Assembly: GCA_020049615.1 (NCBI GenBank)
Contig: JAIFKN010000164.1
Coordinates: 1 to 7,099 of the forward strand
Reading direction: 5' to 3'
Source: a bacterium
GTDB taxonomy: Bacteria; Planctomycetota; UBA11346
DNA length: 7,099 bases
Positions 1 through 5,948 of this stretch are shown here, piece by piece. Each line of letters opens with the position of its first letter. Position 1 is the first letter of the stretch. The notes beneath the pieces are model-generated. The model searched no databases. It saw only the letters and a list, made by a program, of their open reading frames with translations, and was not told where the DNA came from. A program made the position numbers and the translations under genes.

Positions 1-2454
1 GCCCAGGAGCAGGTCGCCGAGGGCTGCCACGTGCTCGACGTGTCGGTGGCGTGGACCGGCCGCGACGAGCGCAAGGACATGGACGCGGTGATGGGCCGCT
101 TCGCCACCGCGGTGCAGATCCCGATCATGGTCGACTCGACTCAGACCGACGTGATGGAGATCGCGCTCAAGCGCCTCGGCGGCCGCGCCATCATCAACTC
201 GGTCAACCTCGAGGACGGCGAAGAGAAGCTCGACAAGGTCTGCCGCCTGGCCAAGCGCCACGGCGCCGCGCTGGTCGCGTTGACCATCGACGAGGACCGC
301 GAGGCCGGCATGGCCAAGACGGTCGAGCGCAAGCTCGCCATCGCCGAGCGCCTCTACCAGCTGATCACCGTCCGACACGGCATCCCCGGCAGCTCGATTC
401 TCTTCGATCTGCTGACCTTTCCGATCACCCAGGGCGACGAGGACACCCGCAAGCTCGGCCTGTGGACGCTGGAGGCGATCGAACTGCTGAAGCAACGCCT
501 GCCCGACGCCGGCTACATCCTCGGCCTGTCGAACATCAGCTTCGGGGTGAAGCCCTACGCCCGCCAGGTGCTCAATTCGGTCTACCTCGACGAGGCGATC
601 AAGCGCGGCCTCACCTCCGCCATCGTCAACGCCTCGAAGATCATCCCGATCGAGCGCATCCCCGCCGACGAGGTGGCGATGGCGCGCGACCTGATCTACG
701 ACCGGCGCACCCCCACCCACGATCCGCTGCACGTCTTCGTCAACCACTTCACCAAGGCCACCGGTCCGGTGCAGTCTGAAGCCGAGATCGCCGCCCTGCC
801 GATCGACCAGCGGCTGGCCAAGCGCATCATTGACGGCAAGAAGGTCGGCATCGAGACGGATCTCGACGAGGCGCTGCTGAGCCACCCGCCGCTGAAGATC
901 ATCAACGAGTTCCTGCTCGCCGGCATGAAGACGGTCGGCGAGCTGTTCGGTTCGGGCAAGATGCAGCTGCCGTTCGTGCTGCAGTCGGCCGAGACGATGA
1001 AGCTGGCGGTCAAGCACCTCGAACCGCGCATGGAGCGCGTCGCCGGCAGCCAGAAGGGCACCATGGTCCTGGCCACGGTGCGTGGCGACGTGCACGACAT
1101 CGGCAAGAACCTGGTCGATATCATCCTGACCAACAACGGCTACCGCGTCATCAACCTCGGCATCAAGCAGCCGGTCGAGGACATCGTCGCCGCGGTCGAG
1201 AAGCACCGCCCCGACGCCATCGGCCTGTCCGGGCTGCTGGTCAAGTCGACGGTGGTGATGAAGGAGAACCTGGAGTGGATGTGCGAGCGCGGCTACCGCC
1301 TGCCGGTGATCTGCGGCGGCGCGGCGCTCAACCGCGCCTACGTCGAACACGACCTGCGCGCCGCCTACCGCCGCGGCCAGCGCGCGCGCGACGACTGCCA
1401 GGTGTGGTACGCCAGCGACGCCTTCGAAGGTCTCAACCTGATGGAGGAGCTGTGCGGCCAGGTGCCGGAGGAGAAGCGCACCCTGACCACCCGGGCGCCG
1501 CGCGAACGCACCAGACTGACCGCCTTCGAGGAGATGGAGGCCAAGCTGAAGGCCGGCGAGGCCTACGTGCCCACCAACACCCCGCCGCCGCCGCGCATCC
1601 CGCAGCCGCCGTTCTGGGGCCGGCGCATCGTGCGGGGCGACGAACTGGAGCTGGCGACGATCGCCAACTACCTCAACCCGAACGCCCTGTTCCGCGGCCA
1701 GTGGGGCTTCCGCCAGGGCCAGACCCTGTCGAAGGCGCAATGGCAGGACATGGTCGACCGCGAGGCGACACCGGTGCTGAAGCGGCTGATCGCCGAGTCT
1801 GCGCAGCACGGGCATCTCCAGCCGGCGGTGGTCTACGGCTACTGGCCGTGCGCCAGCGAGCGCAACGACGTCATCATCTACGACCCTGCCAGCGGGGCCG
1901 AGACGGCCCGTCTGCACCTGCCGCGGCAGACCGACGAAGAGCGCAGGCACCTCTGCATCGCCGACTGGCTCCGCCCGCGCGGTGCCGATGCGATCGGCGA
2001 TGAGCAGGCCTTCATCCCCGCCGCTGCCTGGGCTGGAGGCGCCCGCGATGTCATCTCCTTCCAGGTCGTGACCATGGGCGAGGCCGCCTCGCGCTGGACC
2101 CAGCGGCTCTTCGCCGCCGACAGCTACCAGGAGTACCTCTACGCCCACGGCTTCAGCGTCGAGATGGCCGAGGCCTTGGCCGAATACTGGCACAAGCGCG
2201 TGCGGCAGCAGCTGGGCATCGCCCAGGACGACGCCATGGACATCGCCGAGCTGTTCACCCAGGGGTATCAGGGCAGCCGCTACAGCTTCGGCTATCCCGC
2301 CTGCCCGCGCCTGGAGGACCAGCTCATCCTGCAGCGGTTGCTGCAGTGGGAGGAGGCGGGGATCGCGCTCAGCGAGGAGCACCAGCTCGTGCCCGAGCAG
2401 AGCACCAGCGCCCTGGTCGTGCACCACCCCAGGGCGAGGTATTTCAATCTCTGA
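1..2454 (+). CDS. metH: Cobalamin-dependent methionine synthase, 5'-truncated by window edge
   Basis: The reading frame is open from the first base and encodes 817 residues. The protein transfers a methyl group from methyltetrahydrofolate to homocysteine through methylcobalamin, the last step of methionine synthesis, in the cytoplasm. Residues 1 to about 255 are the pterin-binding barrel (LDVSVAWTGRDE, MVDSTQTDV, GLSNISFGVKP). Residues about 270-342 are the helical cap (AGMKTVGELFGSGKMQLP). Residues about 350-490 are the Rossmann cobalamin domain, with DVHDIG (His365 is the predicted cobalt ligand), SGL about 41 residues later and a GG pair a further 26 residues on. A proline-rich linker (about 524-540) leads to the reactivation domain, where RYSFGYPACP (about 760-769) matches the S-adenosylmethionine site (Arg760 and Tyr765 align with E. 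coli R1134 and Y1139). By comparison with the 1227-residue E. coli enzyme, about 394 residues are missing upstream: the homocysteine domain and the start of the pterin domain. Family assignment is near certain; whether the upstream homocysteine domain is fused cannot be seen. Confidence 0.97.
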   Translation, partial: AQEQVAEGCHVLDVSVAWTGRDERKDMDAVMGRFATAVQIPIMVDSTQTDVMEIALKRLGGRAIINSVNLEDGEEKLDKVCRLAKRHGAALVALTIDEDREAGMAKTVERKLAIAERLYQLITVRHGIPGSSILFDLLTFPITQGDEDTRKLGLWTLEAIELLKQRLPDAGYILGLSNISFGVKPYARQVLNSVYLDEAIKRGLTSAIVNASKIIPIERIPADEVAMARDLIYDRRTPTHDPLHVFVNHFTKATGPVQSEAEIAALPIDQRLAKRIIDGKKVGIETDLDEALLSHPPLKIINEFLLAGMKTVGELFGSGKMQLPFVLQSAETMKLAVKHLEPRMERVAGSQKGTMVLATVRGDVHDIGKNLVDIILTNNGYRVINLGIKQPVEDIVAAVEKHRPDAIGLSGLLVKSTVVMKENLEWMCERGYRLPVICGGAALNRAYVEHDLRAAYRRGQRARDDCQVWYASDAFEGLNLMEELCGQVPEEKRTLTTRAPRERTRLTAFEEMEAKLKAGEAYVPTNTPPPPRIPQPPFWGRRIVRGDELELATIANYLNPNALFRGQWGFRQGQTLSKAQWQDMVDREATPVLKRLIAESAQHGHLQPAVVYGYWPCASERNDVIIYDPASGAETARLHLPRQTDEERRHLCIADWLRPRGADAIGDEQAFIPAAAWAGGARDVISFQVVTMGEAASRWTQRLFAADSYQEYLYAHGFSVEMAEALAEYWHKRVRQQLGIAQDDAMDIAELFTQGYQGSRYSFGYPACPRLEDQLILQRLLQWEEAGIALSEEHQLVPEQSTSALVVHHPRARYFNL

Positions 2455-2471
2455 TCGGCGGAGGCAGGCCT

Positions 2472-2487
2472 CGGGGCCGTTGCCCCG
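2472..2487 (+). terminator. GC-rich hairpin after metH, possible terminator
   Basis: A perfect 6-bp stem (CGGGGC, loop CGTT, GCCCCG) starts 17 bases after the metH stop codon. No T-run follows, so it is not a classical intrinsic terminator. It may act as a weak terminator or a 3'-end stabiliser between the convergent genes. Its right arm is part of a 15-bp direct repeat. Confidence 0.35.
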
Positions 2488-2564
2488 TGGTCGAGCTGGA
2501 GCTACGCACTTCTAGCCAGCCCCAGCATCAACGCGGGGCTGTTCGATCATTGCCCCGTGGTCGA
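2480..2564. repeat. Pair of 15-bp direct repeats at a convergent gene junction
   Basis: TTGCCCCGTGGTCGA occurs at 2480-2494 and again at 2550-2564, 70 bp apart. Both copies are preceded by GGGGC-Y-GTT (2473-2481 and 2535-2543); in the second unit eight extra bases (CGATCATT) separate this from the GCCCC arm. The second copy lies in the last codons of the minus-strand monooxygenase gene, the first in the gap after metH. The 70-bp offset is not a multiple of three, so the copy is not a simple in-frame tail duplication. Confidence 0.6.
2517..2541 (-). terminator. Hairpin after the monooxygenase gene, possible terminator
   Basis: A 7-bp inverted repeat, CAGCCCC (2517-2523) and GGGGCTG (2535-2541), encloses an 11-base loop just beyond the stop codon of the minus-strand gene. 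There is no clear U-tract, so termination is only a suggestion from position and base pairing. The GGGGC arm could alternatively pair with GCCCC at 2552-2556. Confidence 0.3.
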
Positions 2565-4031
2565 ACCGGAACCCGACCCTCCCGGCTCGAGCCGGCAGAC
2601 GTCGGTCGCCTTATAGCCATCGAGACTCGGCACCACGCCGGCCAGCTTGGCCACGCAGTCGCCAGCGGTCACCAGCGGCAGCTCGCGGCCGCCCTCGGGG
2701 GTCAGGAGCGGCATGCCGGCGGTCGACATGAGCGCATTGCAGATGCACTTGCGTCCGGCGAGTTCGGCCGGGTCGCCGCCCTTGGCGATGAACGCAGCCT
2801 CGGGTTCGGCGGCACAGCGCCAGCCGATCCGGCCATCGGGAAGGCGATAGGGCTGACGCAGGTAGCCGAGATTGCAGATGCGCGTGCGCGAGGCGTAGAC
2901 CGCCGGATCGGACAGCGTACCGGGAACCTCGGCGACCTTGAAGGGAAAGCCGGTGGGAGAGGCGAGCCGGTCGGTGAAGACGCCGGCCTTGCCGTCGCGC
3001 ACCAGGGCAAGCACCTGGGCCTTGAGGTCGGGACGCAGGCCGGACTCCTCGCTGAGGGCGAAGATGGTGCCGATCTGCACCCCCTGCGCCCCGGCCGCGC
3101 GGGCCTGGGCCAGACCCTCCGGCGATCCGAAGCCGCCGGCAAGCCAGAACGGACGGCCGAGCTTGGCCAGGCGCACGAGGTCGGCGGCATCGCGCGGACC
3201 GTATACCGGTTCGCCGCGCGCGTTGAGCGGCGCATCGTGATTGCGCGGCGGAGCGTTGTGTCCACCCGCGGTCGGGCCCTCGACGACGAATCCGTCGACT
3301 CCGCCATCGGTCGAACGCAGCAGCGCCTGGGCCAGGATGTCCGAAGTGATGACGGCCAGGAACGGTGGACGGAATACCGGCGGCGGCGTCTCGCCGACGA
3401 TGCAGCGCGGGTCGAAGCGGATGCGCGTGGTCTCGCCGGGCAGAGCGCCCTCGACACGCAGGATCAGGCTGGCTTCCTGGTGCGCGGCCAGGCGATCGAG
3501 AACGCCGGGGATCTCGCGCGGGATGCCGGCGCCCATCAGCACGGCATCGACGCCGGCGAGCATGGCGCCATAGAGGGAGGCGACGTTCGGCGACTGCACC
3601 TTTTCCAGCAGGTTGATGCCGACGACGCCATCATGACCTTCCTTCGCCAGCGCGACCTCGGCGAAGTTAGCGACCACCAGCAGTTCGAGGGTGTCGATGC
3701 GGGGTTCGTGCTCGACCATGGCCGTGGCGCGGTAGGCGCCCGGTCGGGCGATGCCACCTGCAACGTACCAGCGATTGAGGATGCGTTCAGCCACCGCCGG
3801 GATGGGGAACCGGGCGATGACCCGGCGCAAGTGTCCACCGGCGTCCCCTTCCTGCAGGCGGTAGGCGACGACCCGGTCGAGGCCGGTACCGGAGATCACG
3901 CCCAGGCAGCCGGCCTGCGACACGGCTTTGGCCAGTCGCCAGTTGGAGATCGATACGCCCATTCCGCCCTGAATCACGGCGGGCAACCGGCGGGCCAAGG
4001 TGGCCGCATTGGGCTTGTCGCAATCGGTCAT
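2547..4031 (-). CDS. Nitronate monooxygenase (2-nitropropane dioxygenase) family FMN protein
   Basis: This encodes a 494-residue TIM-barrel flavoprotein of the nitronate monooxygenase/2-nitropropane dioxygenase superfamily, probably a cytoplasmic FMN-dependent oxidoreductase. Family signatures are QGGMGVSISN near the N-terminus (residues 21-30), AGGH (255-258), whose histidine matches the class I catalytic His in position, and a phosphate-binding stretch GGFGSPEGLAQARAAGAQG continuing to VQIGT (about 299-322). KEGHDGVVGINLLEK and LMGAGIPREIPGVLDRLA resemble a longer subfamily of about 470-500 residues found in many bacteria, not the roughly 350-residue classical enzymes. The extra C-terminal part holds six cysteines (about 386, 406, 429, 431, 459, 479), including KCICNAL, and ends in a Gly/Ser-rich tail. 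The ATG at 4031 was chosen; an in-frame TTG at 4049, with GGAAG three bases before it, would add six residues and is a real alternative. The family is clear; the substrate is unknown and may not be a nitronate. Confidence 0.9.
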   Translation of the reverse strand: MTDCDKPNAATLARRLPAVIQGGMGVSISNWRLAKAVSQAGCLGVISGTGLDRVVAYRLQEGDAGGHLRRVIARFPIPAVAERILNRWYVAGGIARPGAYRATAMVEHEPRIDTLELLVVANFAEVALAKEGHDGVVGINLLEKVQSPNVASLYGAMLAGVDAVLMGAGIPREIPGVLDRLAAHQEASLILRVEGALPGETTRIRFDPRCIVGETPPPVFRPPFLAVITSDILAQALLRSTDGGVDGFVVEGPTAGGHNAPPRNHDAPLNARGEPVYGPRDAADLVRLAKLGRPFWLAGGFGSPEGLAQARAAGAQGVQIGTIFALSEESGLRPDLKAQVLALVRDGKAGVFTDRLASPTGFPFKVAEVPGTLSDPAVYASRTRICNLGYLRQPYRLPDGRIGWRCAAEPEAAFIAKGGDPAELAGRKCICNALMSTAGMPLLTPEGGRELPLVTAGDCVAKLAGVVPSLDGYKATDVCRLEPGGSGSGSTTGQ

Positions 4032-4094
4032 CCGCAGAGATCCATGCAAGGTCTTCCATCAGGGGGCATCGACCCTTGAGGGCAGACACACCAG

Positions 4095-4100
4095 GATAAT
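4095..4100 (+). promoter_or_regulatory. GATAAT box, possible -10 element
   Basis: GATAAT matches the sigma-70 -10 consensus at five of six positions and stands out in GC-rich surroundings. TTGAGG at 4076-4081 is the nearest -35-like sequence but is only 13 bases upstream, which is too close for a normal promoter. On the minus strand the same patch reads CATTAT (4097-4102 region), so it could serve the monooxygenase gene instead. A transcript from here toward nifU would have a leader of about 190 bases. Confidence 0.22.
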
Positions 4101-4168
4101 GCAACGGCCGCGACGCAACCGCCATCGACGCGGCATCCCGCGCACGAAGCGTGCACACTACCGGTGGG

Positions 4169-4186
4169 GCCGGTTCCTCAACCGGC
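4169..4186 (+). repeat. 7-bp inverted repeat with 4-base loop
   Basis: GCCGGTT (4169-4175) and AACCGGC (4180-4186) form a perfect stem around CCTC. A further CCGGT at 4161-4165 repeats the left arm, and a smaller hairpin, GCACG-AAG-CGTGC, lies just upstream at 4142-4154. Position in a divergent intergenic region suits an operator or a leader hairpin; the function is not known. Confidence 0.4.
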
Positions 4187-4264
4187 AATGCCCCGGACCG
4201 TCCGCGACCGGACCATCCGCCCGAGACCGGATTCCTTGCCGTCCAATCCGGCCCGTCACCGGCA

Positions 4265-4292
4265 TGGACGCACCCGACCCGATGGCTACGAA
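4265..4292 (+). promoter_or_regulatory. Possible promoter directly upstream of nifU-like gene
   Basis: TGGACG (4265-4270; four of six matches to TTGACA) lies 16 bases before TACGAA (4287-4292, a weak -10 match). The GTG start codon begins six bases after this hexamer, so transcription from here would give a nearly leaderless mRNA. No good Shine-Dalgarno sequence precedes the GTG, which is compatible with this. The match is weak and could be chance. Confidence 0.2.
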
Positions 4293-4298
4293 GCGGCC

Positions 4299-5006
4299 GT
4301 GACCTCCGATGCCGTCCGTGCCCGCCTCGCCACCCTGCGCTTCGTCGGGATCCTGACCGACGGCGACGCCGCCACGCACGGCTGCCGACTGATCGTCGCC
4401 ACCCACGGCGCCGATGCAGCGCCCGAGCATATCCGCCTGTCCCTGCTGGTGGACGCCGGCGGGGTGGTTGCGGATGCCCGTTTCCAATCCAACGCCCAGG
4501 GCGATCTGCTGGCGGCGTACGACACCATGACCGAGATGCTGATCGGCGGATTGCTCGTCGATGCCGCCTCGATCACTCCGCGACGGGTCGAGGCGGTGCT
4601 GCGCGGCACCGGTACGACGCCGGCCTTCGACGTCGCCCTCGACGGGGACAAGCCGTTCTTCGTCCTGACCAAGGCGGTCCAGGCGCTGGAGCGTCCGAAG
4701 GACGCTCCAGCCACCTCCGACCAGCTGCCCTGGGTCGAGGTCGGCCTGTTCGAGAAGGTGCGGCGCATCGAACTGGTCCTCGACCAGCATGTCCGGCCGG
4801 CCCTGGCCAGCGATGGCGGCGGCATCGACCTGGTCGACCTGCAGGGCGAAGAACTGATCGTGCAGTACCACGGAGCCTGCGGTTCGTGCTCCTCGTCGAT
4901 CGGCGGCACGTTGACCTTCATCCAAGACAGCCTGAACAACCATCTCGGCACCGTCCTGCGCATCACCGTATCGCAACTCGACGAGGCGGCCCCCAGCATC
5001 GTCTAG
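4299..5006 (+). CDS. NifU-family Fe-S protein with degenerate IscU-like N-terminal domain
   Basis: This encodes 235 residues in two domains. Residues about 145-230 are an Nfu/NifU C-terminal domain: VRPALASDGGGIDLVDLQGEE, then HGACGSCSSSIGGTL, whose CxxC (Cys194, Cys197) holds a labile Fe-S cluster in this family and passes it to target proteins. Residues about 25-130 resemble the IscU scaffold fold: FQSNAQGDLLAAYDTMTEMLIGG (62-84) aligns with the IscU stretch that normally reads GC followed by an Ala/Ser-rich helix, and PFFVLTKAVQALE (119-131) aligns with the third ligand region, yet the cluster cysteines are absent at both places. The N-terminal domain is therefore probably structural or a client-binding module. 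GTG 4299 was chosen because the upstream extension has no recognisable protein character; this leaves Cys29 as the only N-terminal cysteine. The gene stands 120 bp upstream of an AraC-type regulator on the same strand. The domain assignment of the C-terminus is strong, that of the N-terminus moderate. Confidence 0.85.
   Translation: MTSDAVRARLATLRFVGILTDGDAATHGCRLIVATHGADAAPEHIRLSLLVDAGGVVADARFQSNAQGDLLAAYDTMTEMLIGGLLVDAASITPRRVEAVLRGTGTTPAFDVALDGDKPFFVLTKAVQALERPKDAPATSDQLPWVEVGLFEKVRRIELVLDQHVRPALASDGGGIDLVDLQGEELIVQYHGACGSCSSSIGGTLTFIQDSLNNHLGTVLRITVSQLDEAAPSIV
4685..4711 (+). repeat. 12-bp perfect hairpin inside the nifU-like gene
   Basis: GCTGGAGCGTCC (4685-4696) and GGACGCTCCAGC (4700-4711) are perfectly complementary around the three-base loop GAA. 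The element encodes roughly ALERPKDAP at the join between the N-terminal and C-terminal domains. It is the most perfect long palindrome I found in the window and would form a very stable RNA stem. Confidence 0.85.
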
Positions 5007-5126
5007 CGATCCTGAGGCCGCGGAGTGTCACTCGACGAGTCGCAGTTCGAGGACGGGAGGACTCGGGATCCAGCCGACGGTGCCGGTTCGCATTGGCGCA
5101 CCTGGCGTTCCAGGCTAAGCTCGGGC
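5007..5126. other. Intergenic region before the AraC-type gene, with short palindromes
   Basis: The 120-bp gap holds the odd palindrome ACTCG-A-CGAGT (5030-5040), a further ACTCG at 5061-5065 (31 bp from the first ACTCG, about three helical turns) and an inverted pair CGAGTC (5036-5041)/GACTCG (5060-5065). These are possible binding sites for the adjacent regulator. A GTG at 5025 could extend the regulator by 34 residues, but that extension shows no conserved character. Confidence 0.4.
5093..5121 (+). promoter_or_regulatory. Candidate promoter of the AraC-type gene with palindromic spacer
   Basis: TTGGCG (5093-5098; four of six matches to TTGACA) and TAAGCT (5116-5121; three of six matches to TATAAT) are exactly 17 bases apart. 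The spacer contains the inverted repeat CCTGG-CGTT-CCAGG (5101-5114), which could be an operator. Transcription would start about at the ATG at 5127, which has no clear ribosome binding site, so the mRNA may be leaderless. Confidence 0.35.
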
Positions 5127-5948
5127 ATGCGCTGCCTGCGCTTCAAAGATCTGCTTCCGCTCTCCGCCGGCTGCCATGTCGTGCGCAGCTTCTATCATCC
5201 GGGCCACGCCTGCGGTCGGCATCACCACGATTTCGCCGAGGCCCTGTGGGTCGAGGTGGGGGCCCTGAGGCACGACACCGGACGCAGCGTGCGCCTGCTG
5301 AGCGCAGGCGACATCGTCCTGGTCCGCCCGCACCATCACCACGACCTGCGCGGCATCGATGGACAGGTCGCGGTGGTGGTCAACGTCGCCTTCCCGGCCA
5401 GCGTCCTGAACACCCTCGAATCCTACTATGACTGCGCCGAACTCTGGGGGGATGCGCACGAGCCTACCGTGCGACGCCTCTCACCTGAGGATGTGGCCGC
5501 CCTTGGCAGGCGCATCGAGACACTACGCACCGGCCCGGACGACCGCCTCGCCCGCGATGCCTTCCTCTCCACCCTGCTCGACCGACTGCGTCCGCGCCAG
5601 GCCGACCTCTGGCGCAACGCCCCGGCCTGGCTGGCCGGCCCGCTGGCCCGCTGCGCTGAACCGCCGTTGCTCGGCAAAGGCCTTGCCGCCCTGGTACGAC
5701 TGTGCAAGCGTTCCCGCGAGCATATCAGCAGCACCATCCGCTCCTCGACCGGGAACTCGGCAGCTGCGCTGTTCACCGAGATGCGGCTGCGCTGGGCCGA
5801 GCGCCAGCTGGTCCTGGCTGACATGCCGATCGGCGACATCGCCAGCTCCTGCGGCCTAGGCCGCGCCCGCCTGTGCCGCCTGTTCACGCTCCGTCATGGA
5901 CGCAGTCCGCGGGCCTACCGGCTGGCCTGCCGAGGGGCGGCAGGGTAG
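5127..5948 (+). CDS. AraC-family transcriptional regulator with N-terminal cupin
   Basis: This encodes 273 residues. The first 90 or so form a cupin-like ligand domain: RHHHDFAEALWVEVG (31-45) and a second histidine cluster in VRPHHHHDLRG (66-76) resemble the paired histidine motifs of cupins and the sensor halves of sugar-responsive AraC regulators such as ChbR. The last third is a double helix-turn-helix: the first around 181-209 (LAALVRLCKRSREHISSTIR), the second around 233-266 (MPIGDIASSCGLG, then RLFTLRHGRSPRAYR), which matches the AraC family signature ending. It probably binds a small ligand and activates or represses nearby or distant genes; the ligand and targets are not evident. ATG 5127 was chosen because the cupin starts soon after it and a promoter-like pair lies just upstream. 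Its TAG is followed at once by the complement of the lpxB stop codon. Confidence 0.87.
   Translation: MRCLRFKDLLPLSAGCHVVRSFYHPGHACGRHHHDFAEALWVEVGALRHDTGRSVRLLSAGDIVLVRPHHHHDLRGIDGQVAVVVNVAFPASVLNTLESYYDCAELWGDAHEPTVRRLSPEDVAALGRRIETLRTGPDDRLARDAFLSTLLDRLRPRQADLWRNAPAWLAGPLARCAEPPLLGKGLAALVRLCKRSREHISSTIRSSTGNSAAALFTEMRLRWAERQLVLADMPIGDIASSCGLGRARLCRLFTLRHGRSPRAYRLACRGAAG

Larger units (their letters stand above)
4032..4298. other. Divergent intergenic region
   Basis: About 267 bp separate the start codons of the minus-strand monooxygenase gene and the plus-strand nifU-like gene. An in-frame extension of the latter (from GTG 4164 or ATG 4188) exists, but its translation is rich in Arg, Pro and His without recognisable structure, so I treat the stretch as non-coding. 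It should carry promoters for both genes. It contains a GATAAT box, two short hairpins and a possible 12-codon ORF ending at the downstream start; each is described separately. Confidence 0.6.

Noticed and set aside
1560..1615. Proline-rich run in metH as a possible sign of frameshift or repeat expansion
   Set aside because: It sits at the normal linker between the cobalamin and reactivation domains, and the frame stays in register on both sides.
2346..4079. 577-codon open frame on the plus strand opposite the monooxygenase gene
   Set aside because: It is an antisense shadow produced by high GC at third codon positions; its translation is Arg/Gly/Ala-rich with no family motifs, while the minus strand shows clear conserved ones.
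4164..4298. N-terminal extension of the nifU-like protein from GTG 4164 or ATG 4188
   Set aside because: The 45 extra residues are Arg/Pro/His-rich with no domain character, and the stretch contains a perfect hairpin more typical of intergenic DNA. It is not fully excluded.
4158..4976. 272-codon minus-strand open frame opposite nifU
   Set aside because: No conserved motif; the plus strand carries the CxxC Nfu domain, so this is a compositional shadow.
5025..5126. Upstream GTG start for the AraC-type gene
   Set aside because: It would add 34 residues without conserved character, its GGAG overlaps the start codon instead of preceding it at normal distance, and a promoter-like pair lies inside the extension.
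4151..5431. 426-codon open frame overlapping nifU and the start of the AraC-type gene
   Set aside because: It lies in a different frame from two recognisable genes and gives a Pro/Arg-rich product without motifs.
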